Positions 48,633 to 61,472 of a stretch of 64,000 nt of DNA are shown here, one piece after another. The translations under genes were made by a program, and so were the position numbers. Numbering within the stretch: position 1 is the stretch's first letter; each line of letters begins with the position of its first letter. Source of the stretch: Ifrita kowaldi (lineage: Eukaryota > Chordata > Aves > Passeriformes > Cinclosomatidae); contig VZRS01007388.1 in the NCBI GenBank assembly GCA_013398055.1, positions 647,923 to 711,922 on the forward strand. Direction: 5' to 3'. The notes under the pieces are model-generated. The model was given only the letters and a program-made list of their open reading frames with translations, made no database searches and had not been told where the DNA came from.

Positions 48633-50769
48633 ACACAGATATTTAGCTCTCATCAGGGAGGCATGAAGACTCTCTTGTGTTTTGATCACTTCCCAGCATT
48701 TCTATCTCATGCAGTATTTTTTTCATGTAAGGCTTCTGTTAACAAGCACTTTAATAGATACCTTTTTGGATGATGTAAGAAAATAGCCATTTTTCATGCC
48801 TTTCTTATTAAAGAACTCTTTACTAGTTATAATTTTCACTAAAAACTTTTTTTTAATTGCTCATATTTCCATGCATGTAGCTTCATACACGAGAGCAATT
48901 TTTATCCAAGAATCCTAATGTACTTATAGAATCAAATTAAAAATCACAGTGGTGACATGGACCAGAGATTTTGTGGGATGTGGGTTCGTGATGTATTATT
49001 CAAGATGGGAAAACCAAATCATAAATTATGATTTTGGTTATGAAGTAATTTAGTAAAAACCAATTAGTAATAGATATATGTAATGATAGCCAGGACATAA
49101 CTAGGTGGCATATTGTTTATAGTATCAATGCCCTGGATAATCCATGACTTCTGCAGTTACTTCCAGCAGCAACTAGTAACTCATATTCCCTGAGTCACCC
49201 ACTCTAAAGTATTGAATGCGTTAGTTCACAAACCCTGATCTGCTATCACTCATTGAAACTCTTCCTGTAGTCAGAAATAGAGCCTGAAAAATAATTTGAA
49301 GATGCAAAATGCAGAGGTCCTTGGAGGAGGATATTATCTGTTCTATCAGAATAATAATTGTAGCAATCATATCAAGATATCTGAATTACTAGTGCTAGAA
49401 TGCAAAGTTAATTCTGGCTCTACAATGTGTAGGAACAGAGCAGGACACAAGGTCTTGAGGACTGGATCATACTCACAATTTTATAAGTTATTCAGTTACT
49501 TAAAAAATATTTTGATGGGGGAAAAAGGTGGATGTGTAGCTCCAGAGACAGCAAAAAAGCAGCTTTCAAGATACATGTGAATTGGAAGTGCTGCAGTTGA
49601 AAGGGCTGCGTGTGTACCTTGGTCGCCCTTTGGCTTAGAGCATTACACAGTTGCATGCTGAAAACTCTCACCAGTGTTTCACTGTAAGCACTAAGGAGAA
49701 GAAAAGGACCCATCTGCTTGGAATCAGACGCTTGCAAACAATTGACCAAAACCTTTGTGTGCTTCACTACCGCCTAAGAAACGTTAGCTCTGTAGCGAGT
49801 CATAGGCTGTACCCCACATGGATTCTCTGTTGTTTCATAATAGAATTTATACTACAGTCATTTTCTCTGCGGGGATTCTAATACATATCTTTTTTCCACT
49901 ACACAAATACCTATTTTCATGAATTTCGCTGGAAATTCATATAATTGAGCCATCTCTTCATTGTTACATTCATTTCAAATTGATCAGTGAGTTAAAACTT
50001 TGGTAAAGGGAGTCTCTGGGCATCCTGGTATAAGTATCACATTAGGCTCATTTCCTTAAGGAGGCAGGTTAAAAATATGCATAAACATCTTTCCAAGTAT
50101 GTTACTGACCAAGTAACACTAAAGTCTAAAGTAAATGGCATGTCCAGGTATAATGCAATAGTATGTTAGGATCAGCATATTTAATTTGGTTGTCTCTGTG
50201 TTTTGCTACTATTTCTACTTGGGTACGAGACATGGCAGAACTGCATGATGTGCTGATGCTCTGCTCCAGCACGTGTGGGGTGATTAGATAAAACAGCACC
50301 AGAGGTTCAATAACATCACTGGGCCTTGAATTCAGTTTCTTGCAAGAAATTAAAAAATACCATGAACAGTTTCTTGTACCACATGTTGATATTTATAAAA
50401 TATGAGATAATGCATCATCAGGGAAATGTTACTGATCTTACCTAGAAATAAAGTTGCAATTAGAATTTTTATAGTAGCTAGGGAGCTGTACCAAGTGAGC
50501 TATACTATCAGTTGGCTTGCAAATATCTTTCATGTTTGTGTTCCTAAGGCTGCTTCTCCTGCAGAATTAACTGTTATCATCAACTAAGTCATCACCTTGC
50601 TTAGCATTTTCAACACTTCAATACCTTGTGTAGTTAGGAAATTATTACCAAAACTTAATGACCTTCAGTTTCCATACTTCGCTCTTGCATTGCTGCAAAA
50701 ATAGCCTAGTGAAAGTAACAGCTGAAAAACCTTTGTATTGATACAGTGAGAACACCTTGATAAAGTGAA

Positions 50770-51030
50770 ATATGCTTGTGCCATCAGCCGAGAACAGTGA
50801 ATTGGTAGAAGCATTACTGGGAAGAAGAAAATCAGATTAAATAATTAGTGTCAATTAGCCCAAGCAAATAATTCTATAAACAATTGGTCTCTAGTGCCCT
50901 GTTTAATTATGTGAGACTTTCATCGCTTCTTATCAAGTCTGCTTTGATTTATGTTAGAGTCTTGAGCATCCCAGAAGTATCATTAATTCTTGTCTTGTAA
51001 ATAAACCTTTGTTAATTAATGGTAGCAGAA
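50770..51030. other. Candidate conserved non-coding block rich in homeodomain cores
   Basis: Several ATTA/TAAT-type cores occur within about 250 bp: ataattag and caattag (about 50840-50856), tttaattatg (about 50904), cattaattc (about 50982) and gttaattaatgg (about 51012). The sequence is otherwise non-repetitive with no open frame. Homeodomain and forkhead-type clusters mark many developmental enhancers, but AT-rich DNA also produces such words by chance. Confidence 0.2.
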
Positions 51031-52229
51031 AACACTACACTATCTTTTTTAAACTATTCCACTGTGGAACTATGAAGACTTGAAAACTGTTTTAGATTTC
51101 AGGGTAAAAGGGATTCACACTGCAGCAAGAGACATGATAATTGTAACTAAAGGCAAACTTTCTAGAAGGAGTAATAGACTTAACTACCATTATGTTAAAC
51201 AACCATTCTGTGTTACTTACTATAACCTATGTACACCTTTGTAATCTGGCTTTAGACTGTAATATCTATTTTACTTATATTCAACTCTCAATCCCTATAT
51301 TAAAAGAAATTAGAGAGTTAATTATTTTCAGATGTAGGCAGCAAATACAATTTCTGCAAAAGAAATTCATAGCTAAGATAAACTTCTCGTTAAATGGCAA
51401 TGTTTCGAAAGTTCTAGCACAGTCAGTCCTTCCTAGATACAGGAATCTCAGCTAATCCCAGAACTACATGAAAACAAGTAAATAGGAAGAGAATGGAAAA
51501 TCACTTCTGTTGCCCAAATAAATGTAGTACATAACCTGAATTGTGCTATTTGAATTTGTAGGCGCATGTCCTGTAAATCACTTGATCCTAAATTTCCTCT
51601 ATTTGACGGCTTTGTTACACTTGGAAAAATAAATGCAGTATCCTTTGCCTTGGGTAGATTCCCACAGCTAATGAGAGCAATGGCACAGCAAATAAATAGG
51701 CACTGAAAGTGACCAGCTAATGTTAAGTGTGTAGTAGATATTTTCTAAATTCATTGGGAACAAGGTGAATCTCAAAAATGCTCATAGCTGGTCCATACTG
51801 TGCTTTAAACTACTGATAGTACTACTGGTATCAGTGAGGAGGTATGTTACAGGTCTTTTTTGATCAGGTACTACATGGTACACCATCACTGCATCTTAGC
51901 AGTTCTAGCACTGTTGGAGGCTTTTAAATACAACAAAGAGTACTAAAACCTCAGTCCTTTGAGACTTAGGAATGACCCACAATCCTGGCCACTTATTGCC
52001 CAGATGCCGTGGCTGCCTTTCCCTCTTTTTACTCAGATTTCTCTCCCACAGATATTGGGGAAGACAGGCCTGAGGGTGAATATAGGGAGGAAACGGGGAG
52101 AGGGACAGTGCATTTCCACCCCAATATGGTCTTGAGCATAGCATGCATCCAGATGCACAGCTGGACATTCTTGAAATTTCAGTTGCAGTATAGTGGGGTT
52201 CTAGTAGGCCATTGCATCTTTTCACCAGC
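51031..52229. other. Unique non-coding stretch
   Basis: No gene recognised. The right part (51950-52225) becomes less AT-rich and may be an unrecognised extension of the old CR1 that follows; frames of 106 codons (51905-52225, minus) and 120 codons (52009-52371, plus) overlap there without known motifs. Confidence 0.45.
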
Positions 52230-53110
52230 TGTCAAAATTGAGCTTGACTCCATCATTTCTACAAATCTTCTGCAATTATCACAAGGATGCCATCACAGTG
52301 TTCCTTTGCCTCCACTTTTCCAGATTAAAGACCAGCTTCCTCAGCCTCTCCTTGAAAGGCAAATGATCTAAGTCCCTGACCTTCATAACCCTCTGCCGGC
52401 CCCTCTCCACTTTCTACACATGCTTTCAGAACTGGAGAACCCAAGAATACAAATATTTCCAGTACAGCCTCATCAGTAACCAGCATAATGGAATAACTTA
52501 TTCCCCAAATCTACTGGCCTCAGTCCTTGCAGTATGGCTCAGTAGCAGATTTGTTTTATTTGCAGTGAGAGCATACTGTTATCTCATTCTCAGGCTGGTG
52601 GCCGCGGTTCAGGACTTCTTCAGCCATGCTGACTCTCCTCACCTGCACATGCATGAGGTTACTCAGGACTCTGCACCTCTTGCTGAACTTCACAGATTTT
52701 ATGTTGGCTCCAACCTCACATTTCTCAAGGCCCCTCTGGACTGAGTCTCTCCTGCCTAGTGTGTTAACTAATCCTCCTAATTTGCTAAGAGCCCCTTCTG
52801 TTATATCACTGTTGTTGTTGATGATGAACACATTGGACTGAGTCAGTCCCATTTCAGCATCATGGTGGTCTTTTTATTGTGAGCTCTTAACTGAACATGA
52901 AGTCCTCAAAAAATGCCTCAGGGTCCAACAACCAAGACAAGACCAAATGCATTTATCAGTTTCTTTTACAGGAGAGCTGTGGGAGATGGCATGAGAACCT
53001 TACTAAAGTCAAACTTTGTATCCACCACTCCTCCCCCATTCACATAGCCAGTCATTCCATTATATCGAGTAATCAGGCTGGTCAAGTCTGATCTGCTCGG
53101 CATTTGTGCT
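52230..53110 (-). mobile_element. CR1 LINE fragment, old, keeping part of the reverse-transcriptase frame
   Basis: Plus-strand blocks match a reverse-complemented CR1 in the expected order: agaccagcttcctcagcctctccttgaaaggc, tgaccttcataaccctc, then the equivalents of the 'LGGL..T' region and finally the block ggagagctgtgggagatggc followed by aaccttactaaagtcaaa, the part encoding the end of the reverse transcriptase. On the minus strand the frame 52556-52852 still reads GALSKLGGLVNTLGRRDSVQRGLEK, like the CR1 polymerase segment with LGGVADTPEG...IQRDLDRLEKW, so 98 codons remain open by luck or youth of that part. The fragment is more than 850 bp, longer than most CR1 copies, and shows heavy divergence and internal gaps. 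It has no active coding capacity. Confidence 0.85.
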
Positions 53111-53529
53111 AGAAAATTCATCTCAACGGTCTACTACCTTTCTGGATTCCTTGCACAGTGCTACGCTGCCTTCCCAAAAAACGTCTCTGTGGTTGAAATC
53201 CCAAGGCGGGTGAAGGCCTGTAATCAGAATGTGTACAGAAGATTTCTGTAGCTGTTTGGAGAAGTCTTGCCCATTCCATCCTTCAAAGTTAACAATTGTG
53301 TTGAAAGCTGTCAGGCTTAATCTTGTATGGAGATGCAGTCCTTCACTGGGAATTGAGGAGGCTGTTCTCTCCTGAGATTAGGACCTTTAATTCTTTTAAT
53401 TCTGACTGCCTTGTTTAAAATGAACTGCCCAAAGCAGAGAAATATCTAAAAAGTCAAGGAAAATCTAGACAATGAGGGATGCATTCCCTGTAGAAATTGT
53501 AAATGTTATGCAAAAAAACAGAATAGTCA
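53111..53529. other. Unique stretch after the CR1 fragment
   Basis: Possibly more CR1 up to about 53190 (gtctactacctttctggattcc has a CR1-like texture), otherwise unique AT-rich DNA with no open frame of note. Confidence 0.4.
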
Positions 53530-53900
53530 TAAAAAAGGGATTGGTATAAATGCAAATGTTGAGCCAACCCAAGCATGACAAAGTCTGGGAGACGACACTA
53601 CAGGTACAAGTTCAGAACACTGGGTTATGCAGAGAGTTAAAGCAGACAGCAGGCACAATGACATGTTAAATTACCCACATGATGTATAGCTTAATGAACC
53701 CCCTTGTGTTGATCATGCTTGGCATTAATCAAGAGCCATGAACAGATTCCCTTATTTTCTCAATGCTGCTCTGATAAACTGCAATTTCATTTAACCTTGG
53801 ACAGGAACTTTAATAGCTTCCACGGGACAACTGTCAATACTTTCCCGGGTATACAGTGATTAAACTGCAACACAAGATGCATGTCATGAATTTTCTTCAT
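53530..53900. other. Candidate conserved non-coding block
   Basis: A 370-bp non-repetitive stretch with balanced composition. It carries ggcattaatcaag (about 53720), atttaaccttggac, the palindromic cccggg (53844-53849), and gtgattaaactgc, followed by gatgcatgtcatgaat. The density of TAAT and TGAT(T) cores and the lack of homopolymers are typical of conserved regulatory DNA, but conservation has not been tested. Confidence 0.2.
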
Positions 53901-54292
53901 TTGAAATTAAAGTTTTCATTTTTAACAACTATTTGCATAAAATATGCTGAAAGTATGGAAATATGTAAAGGCTTGCATGATCCTTAGATAGAAGTACACC
54001 AAGACAAAGGTTTTTAAAAAATAAAATAATTAACAACATATTAGTTAACATATTGAGAGCTTCAAATAACCTTATGTTCAGGAAACAAGACAACAAAAGA
54101 CAATAACCCAAAGAAGGGCTTGACGACGTGTCCTTAAGTTAGTTCATTAAGCATCAGATATTAGACACTACACGCTTCTTTAGCAAAGGCTTAGAGGCGA
54201 AAGGCTTAGCAAAGGTGGGGAAATGCATTGTTCCTCAACTTCAGTGGTTTCTAGAGACACCTTTGGGTGCTTTTTTCCTCTAAAAGCAATGA

Positions 54293-54350
54293 TTGTTACT
54301 CCCTGAGTCCAGCCTCTCTACTTGTTACTCCCTGAGTCTAGCCTCTCTGC
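54293..54350. repeat. 29-bp direct tandem duplication
   Basis: The unit ttgttactccctgagtc...agcctctct is present twice in immediate succession (54293-54321 and 54322-54350), differing at only two positions. The high identity points to a recent event. Confidence 0.93.
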
Positions 54351-56243
54351 CTCAGAGGCACCATAGAAGAAAGAATTACTAGATCCACTTGGTCTGGAGG
54401 TTACTAGTCCAGGTGAATGTAAAAGGAGACAAAAAATAAGACAAATACAAATCTAGTGCCTTTCCCTGGCAATCTGTTCTAACAGAGCTCTACAAACTAC
54501 TCTTTTCTCACTACCTCCATTTAAAAGATATTATCATTTGTTGCCACTGATGACAATGGGAGAACAAAACTGGATCACAAAGGACTGAGAAATTTGTTAT
54601 TTTTAATTCTCAAAAATCTTCATTATGGTTATGGACTACAATTGCGGGAACAACCAAACTACAAATGCCCCTGCTTAGACATCATCCATTACTATTGCAA
54701 TTTTTTCTGTGTGTTTTCTACAAAACATCAATAATCTTAATATAAAAAAAAACCCAAAACAAACATTCTACACTTTCCCAGACTGCACTGGTACCAGTGA
54801 AAAGCACTACTAAGAGTACTGGTAGAAGCCTGTTTGCAATTAGCACCAGCTAAAATGCCCTGGTGTTGACTGATGTGGGCCATTTAGCAGCAGTGTACAA
54901 AATACACACAAAATAGGGAATGAGTAGGAAGCAAATCAGGGAAAGAGGACTATTCTATCAGGATCATGCACAAGCTAAGATCAGAGATGGAAAGAGAAAC
55001 CAGGAATAGAGTGACCAGGGCCAACGCAAGCACATGATTTAGCAGCTTATATTAAAAAACTGCATCTCTGAAGGCAAGTGAAGGTAAAGTTTCCAAACCT
55101 TCAGAAGAGGATCATTACTGTCATGCTAAAATGCTGTCTTGCAGAGTTCCCATTTGTGCAAAATGCTTCATTTGCAGGTAGAAATGTAAAAATCCTTCAC
55201 TGAGAAGGAAAAGCAAAAAAAACCCAAAACATCCTGCTTCCGGTCAAAGGCAGAGCGACACTACAGGGTCAGGTAGTGCTGGAAATAGGTTACAGGGTTG
55301 GTGCCTGGCATGTGTACAAGTTTTCAAGCATTTGTCCTGATTTTCAAGCAGAATATAAACAGACTGAATCACAGCTCAGACTACTTTTAAACCATATTAA
55401 ATCAACAGCCATACATAGAGCTAACTCCCAGCCAAGGGCACTAGAGAGAATTGTTGTTTATAGTGTTACAACTGTGAGGTAACAGTTACTACTGGCAATC
55501 GAGGCCAATGAATCAAACATTTTTTCGATATCTCAACAGGTCTTCATCACAAAATGGACTGTAGCTGAACAGGGCCTGAAACACCCTGGGCAGTCACAAC
55601 AGCTGTGGTGCAAACCCACCATGTGCTCAGAAAGTGCACTGAGTGCACTTAGGTGGACTTAACACATAGGTGAACTTAATGCACCAAGAAACAAAAGAAA
55701 GGCAGTTGGTGGTGTAAATGTGAACAAAGCAATTTTGATCTCCTAGGCCTTTTCTTTTCCCCACAGCTTCTCCATGAGCTAAGTTTGAAGTTTACCCCTC
55801 CCACCAAGAAAAATGTGATTCTCTATATGCTGAAAAAATAGGAAGTCTGTGAATAACTGGAGACTTGATACTCTGTTTAAAGGATTGCAACGACCTGGAC
55901 AGCACTTCATATAAATTTAGAGACTCTGATGAAGGAATGCCTTGTACTTGCAGTTGAACATGATTCACACATTCCCAGCCAAGACAGTTACAATTGTGTG
56001 CTCTGCCTTCCTGTATAACACACGCTACAGAAGTTCTCCCAACAATTTCTGCCTCAAGCTGCAGCTTGTGATAAAGGCATAGTGTACCTTCAGAAAAACT
56101 TGCAGGTTTGATTTAGTTTATATAAAATTGACTGCATCCTTTTGCAGTATTTTCCACTGGTCAATTGTTCTCCCTCCTCAGAAATTTCCAGTTTAAAAAC
56201 TGCTGACTTTGATTTCTGCCATTGAATCAAGTTATATGTGGCC

Positions 56244-56267
56244 TTTTGTTTTGTTTTGTTTTTTTTT
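56244..56267. repeat. (TTTTG)n / poly-T run
   Basis: Three TTTTG units followed by nine T residues. Low-complexity sequence, seen directly. Confidence 0.8.
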
Positions 56268-59133
56268 AAAGAATCTTCTTACCTCAGCTAATACCTTGCT
56301 ATGCAGTGGGTTATAGACCACAGTCAAGTTGTTTCTTTACCTTTATTTTTTAAATAATCTAAATAGATTAAGTTTCTTTCGGCTGCCACTGTAAAGAGCA
56401 CTTTCCAAGTCTCCAATCATTCCTGCAGCTTTCTTCTGAACCTGCTCCAATTTTCCATCATCCCTTTAAAAAGTTAATACCTTAATGGGACGCAACACTC
56501 ATATAGCAACACTGTCATGCAATTACTACTTATTAGTGATAGCCAAATCTAGGTACCTCTCTAATATCATAAACACAATTTAAACTAAGAGAAAAATGCA
56601 TATGCAGCTGACTTAGAAAGACTTGCTTTTAATTATTACTTAAATCTTTTTACTGGCAATTTAGCATCCCATCACAGTACAGTAAAGCCAGGAATAAATA
56701 TGTAAAAGTTTTAATTTAAAAAGAACAGCATGGAGCTTGAAGGCTGATTTAACAGACATTGCCAAGCTCAATCATCTGATGTTAAGTTGGAAAACATTTC
56801 CTTGGTGCCTTTAGAAAACACTGTTGGCAGCAAAACTACAGCGTAACTAATGCTGTTAGATTTTACATGTATTGAAAAAGTAAAACTCCTGGTCCCTAAC
56901 CTATACCATCAGACAAATTAAGATGGAGAATCAGGCCAAAAGAGTAAGCAATGAGCAAGAAAACTTGGAAGGTTTATTTCATCTCAATGCCCTGTGTACT
57001 CCAGTTTAATAAAGACAAGAGCCTTGCAGTTAAGCTGTACATCCTCTGAATAAGACACCTTTAAATAAGAGTGTCTTTTCTTTTTCAAACGACAAATACA
57101 TTCTATATCCCATGACAAATCTAAGGAACTACAGTAAATGCTGAATGTGACAGCTGTAAGGCTATATGAACGTTTCTTTTCACAGAGATAAGCGCTTTTT
57201 TGGGACAGATTTTGTGATCTTTGGCTTTGCCTGAGTCCTCCAATTTATTTGGCTAAGATCACAGAGTCAAAATCCCTGGATTATCTTGCCCCATCTTCTT
57301 TCAAATGCATCTTGTGAAAGGCTGTCTACTGTGGTCTATAACCCTCTGCCTACACGGGTAGGAAAGTGGCAGTTTCCACTGATCCTTTTGCCCTTCCTAT
57401 GGGGTCTCCGTAGACACCAAATCGTTACTCTGAGGGAACTGGGGGAAACATTGAGGGAAGTGGTGGAGGCATTTGCATCCAGATGTTTCTAGCCATAAAA
57501 AACCTCAATGATTTGCAAGAGAACTCAATACTGGGAAACTCCCCCTTCCCACCACAGCAAAAGGCAATACAGTAGGCACATCCTGCCCCCCTGAATGTGC
57601 ATACCTGAAATAAGATGGTTTCATGGCATCAGCATCTATTTAGGTATATTTGTGGGGAATTTCCAACAGGTTGGTATGCAATTTTTTCTGCCATGTTAAT
57701 GCTATTACAAGCTTTACTCTAAGTGTATGACTGGGAGATGAAAGTTTTGATTTATTTAGCTATGTCAGCCAAAGTTTAGAATTACATTTATGCTGAGTTC
57801 ATTCGTGCTGTTAAAGAAAAGCTATCCAGAGTATCAGCAGAACAAGTATTAACTAGATAGTTACTCAAATCTCTAATGCAAAAGAGAGGAGAAAGATCAA
57901 CATGCTTTAAAGAAAAAAAGTGAAACAAGAATTCATCTATTTAGTATGCCAGCACTGTTATTACCAGCCAAAAGTTATTGACTAACACAAATATTAAAGT
58001 AAACTATTCCTAAAATTGAAAACAGAATCTGCAATCCAGTCAATAGATGCAAATTACTAAGGTATTTTTGCAAAGAGATGTTTGGAATAGCTTTTTACAG
58101 AAGAGACATTTAAATAGAAAAGTGTATAACACAAAATTACCTAAGTCAGTCTGTTTGCTGTTTAACAGCATATTCTGAAGGTCAGATATTTTGATGGCTA
58201 AAATATTGATCATATACATTTATATAGTACCAGTGATCTGAAAGGACCAGGCGTCAAGGTGATTTAAAGACTGTGTGTAAGTCTGAACATGTATGAAGAA
58301 GCCTCAGAGGTGGATGGATGATGGATCCAGGCGAATATAGAGATAGCAGGCACCAGTTTGTGCTTTGCTGCTAATTATAGCTAGATCTAGAGGAAGATCC
58401 CACTGCAGGTATTCCATGTAAAATATACCTGCTTGCAGCAGAAGGCAAGAGGACTAAGGCATTATATTAAAATCTTATGCTCTGCTTGAGCTAGGGTCTC
58501 CATCTCATCAATAGAAGTTAGAGAAAATTGCAGTGTCTGTGGCGGGAGAGACAGGGAAGGCAAGGTAAGGCAAAGCTCCTCAAGGCAAGGAATTGTTAAA
58601 CCCTGAAATCCCTATATATTTCACATAAATATTCTGCAAGATTCCTTTGAATATCTTAGAAAACATTAAAATCTAAAGGCTTGGTGCTCATGGTCCTAAC
58701 TGTTTGTTCAGCTGTTTGCTACTATACAGACGCATAGCAGTGGGATAGAGGACTCACAAACTCCCCTCACTACCTGCCAAGAAAAAATTAGACTCATCTA
58801 TAACTTTTGGCTGATTCAAGGTCTGTTGTGGGACAGCACACTTCTGAGGTACTCTAGAGATCCTCTGATGGATGCTTCAGAGCATGACATGAACCATAGA
58901 TAACAACAGTATCAAAAACAGCTGCCCACTGAGCAGTGCTTTAATTTTTTTTAACCTTTTTTTTCTTTTTGACTGTAAGAACTAAATGGGAGAGGATATA
59001 TCCAGAACTTTCATGTTTTGGTATATGACCAGTCTTAAAAGATAGAAACCATGTTGCTGAGTATTTGTAATTCAAATACTTATCTGGAGTTATTTATATT
59101 CTTGTCACTTTCCCCACCCCCAGCTAACATGGA

Positions 59134-59230
59134 GTCAGATTCTATTCTCAGTTAGCCCAATGAAAGTCCACTGAAATCAATGGAATTACTTGGATTCACT
59201 CCAATGTAACGGAGAACAATGGCACTGAAC
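59134..59230. mobile_element. Probable remnant of an ancient amniote palindromic repeat
   Basis: The text agtcagattctattctcag, then agtccactgaaatcaatgga, attacttggattcac and aacggagaacaatgg follows, in order, a highly repeated palindromic family that I remember from turtle, crocodile and bird sequence (two TTACACC..GTGTAA arms around a central CACTGAA.TCAATGG). The copy is degraded, and the family name is not certain to me. It is most like a non-autonomous DNA transposon. Shorter echoes are at 31565-31590 and 37003-37035. Confidence 0.45.
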
Positions 59231-61258
59231 ATCACCATTGTGATTTTGCACCAAAGTGCTCCTTTAAAATATAAATATTTGAGTAATTCCTGCTCTTTAT
59301 TTTCAATGGAAATATATCTGCTTCTTCTTCACCTGGAAATTTTAAGTGAGTAGCAATGTCCAGTCTCTTTACAGATGCACTGCCTTCCAATGTGCTTGGT
59401 AAATAATCTAAACCAACCTCCCTTCCCCCTCCCAGTACCTGGTTCCAATCACACTCAAATCATATTACTTATTATTCCTGCTATGAAAATCATCAAATAC
59501 AGTAGGTAAAGATTTATTGTATCTCTTTAAGAAATAAATAATTCATTGAATACATTAGATGGAGCATTGTAGACTTTCCGAAAATCAACAAGATAGCTAT
59601 TTCTCGCAGCTGATATGGTTTAGAATGCTTTTAATCTTGGAGTAGATAATAAGTTATGTTTCTGAAAAAAAAAAATAGTAAAAGGGAGAAAAGAGAGTTG
59701 TGTAAATTAACAATACTGCTTTCTCCTCAGAAATGTATCTATGTCCAGAAAAGCATTTAAAAGTGCAAGAAAAATTAAGAGCTTGCTTAAAACCATACAA
59801 TTTAATATTTTAAATCCTCTCCTGACAAGGGATGATACCATTTTCTCTGAAATAATCTTTAAGTTAGCATAACAAGAAAATATAACGTGGAACATGACTG
59901 CATCCAGTTGGGAACCCAATATATTTGTTATGAATTCTGGGATAAAGTGAGAATCAAGCAAGGGGAGAAGCAGATATTTTTAACTGTCTTTTCATGACCA
60001 GTGAAATAAAATTTAAAATACTACTCTTGTTCTTTCCAGCACTCAAATTGTAAAGTAGATGACAGGTTCAAAATGACTGGGTTGTGGTTTGGTCACAAAT
60101 AATAGAAGATCACAATGTCCACTGACTGCTCCAGGTTGCTATGAAAATCCAAGCCTTTGGTCTTTGATCTAAACATAGATGACATACTGAAAATAGACCT
60201 ACATCCTTGAGTGAGACAGAAGGAGCCAGCAGTCTTATTTCTGTATTGCAGAGGTCTTCAGCTGAGATCAAGTAATCTTATCCAGAAATTGGTCATAATT
60301 CAGAACATGTTTAGTAAGGATTATTCATTTGGATCAGGTAGAATTTCTGAAAGATTGGGTTTACATCCGAAGATACGTACAGTCAGTTTAATCTAACATC
60401 TCTGATTTAGAATTTGATTGTCGTGGATGTTGCTACTTCATTACAAATGAGAAAGGTGTTCAGTCATGCTGAATGGGGATATTTATATGTAAATACAGGA
60501 ATTTTTGCTTTGGCAATAACTTCATTTCTGGGATGGAAGTTTATGTGATTCTCCCAATGCTACATTAACCACCAAAAAAACCTGACACAAAGTAAAGCCA
60601 GAAGACAAGCCTGCTACTCTGTCCCTGAAATCATTTAATGCCTCACTTCTACCCAGCAGCCCCTACAAAACTACACAATCAGACAAAGACGATGGTTCGA
60701 GCCAAATTTGCTCCTGATGTCAGTCCCCAGAAAATCAATACATTTGTTCCCAGAGTAACCCAGGCCACATGGAAGCTTTATGTAAGTGGCCTCTGGGTCC
60801 ACTGACACAGGAAACTTTTCATGTCTTCGGGAGGAAAACATGAAAATACAGAGATGTTCACACAAAATATTCACGTTGAAAGTATGTTCATGTTGCAAAT
60901 TTAAGCCCCCTCAACTTCCGAAAAATCAGAATTAAGCTTGCTTTTGCAACTTTAATTTGAGCTCGTTGCACATATGCATGATAATAAGTCTTCAACTGCA
61001 GAGACACATACATCATTCAGTTCATAGGATGGACGATGCTCCTGGAGTGAGCAGCTGTTCAATATTCTTTTTATTCTTATCACTCAATATGTGGCTCCAT
61101 GCCTTCCTTACTGCACGTCATTCAAGCCCTGTGCAGAATACTGAATTATTAATATCTTTATGGGTGTTTCTGTAGCATTCTCTACTAGGGTTTCTGTGTG
61201 CTTCCCAAATACTAATTAATTTGCCTTTAAACCTGAGAAGTGAGACTGTACTATTAGA
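59231..61258. other. Unique non-coding stretch
   Basis: No gene recognised. A short A run lies at about 59665. Frames are under 85 codons and carry no known motif. Confidence 0.5.
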
Positions 61259-61312
61259 CTCACTTTATAGACTAGGAACTGAAGTGCTGAGCCATTATGG
61301 CCAAGATTGATG
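61259..61312 (-). mobile_element. Possible MIR-like SINE core remnant
   Basis: The phrase actttatagactaggaactgaagtgctgagc...ggccaagattg resembles the reverse complement of the conserved MIR core (ttacagatgaggaaactgaggc...gcccaaggtca), with numerous substitutions. The match is short and from memory. Confidence 0.33.
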
Positions 61313-61407
61313 AAAATGTGTACTAATTTGGGGTCCTCAGTATGATGTCCTTAGAGCTAGATTATCCAAGATGCTTAGCATTTTTATGGTATTTTATGTG
61401 TTTAAAG

Positions 61408-61472
61408 CATAAGCCCCATTGATTTCAGCAGCATCTGTGAGTACTCAGCACTTCTGCAAATCAGTCCTGAGC
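61408..61472. mobile_element. Possible old amniote repeat remnant
   Basis: The text ccccattgatttcagcagcatctgtgagtactcagcacttctgcaaatcag matches a phrase common in ancient reptile and bird repeats (cccattgacttcaatgg..gagctgtgggtgctcagcac...aaatcagg) with modest changes. The family cannot be named with confidence. With the MIR-like piece just upstream it suggests that 61259-61472 is a block of very old, slowly decaying DNA. Confidence 0.4.

Larger units (their letters stand above)
46183..50769. other. Unique stretch with small local duplications
   Basis: No gene recognised. It includes a short palindrome (46832-46860), an 18-bp direct repeat (47145-47185), a GC-richer patch (47760-47935) and an AGAC microsatellite (48613-48632). 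A 103-codon plus frame (47620-47931) across the patch has no known motif. Confidence 0.5.
53901..59133. other. Unique non-coding stretch
   Basis: No gene recognised, and the open frames are unusually sparse, none longer than 68 codons. It contains a 29-bp tandem duplication (54293-54350) and a TTTTG-rich run (56244-56267). Confidence 0.55.

Noticed and set aside
60670..60740. tRNA gene suggested by a ggttcgagcc B-box-like word at about 60692
   Set aside because: No matching A box, no acceptor-stem pairing and no T-arm stem around the loop.
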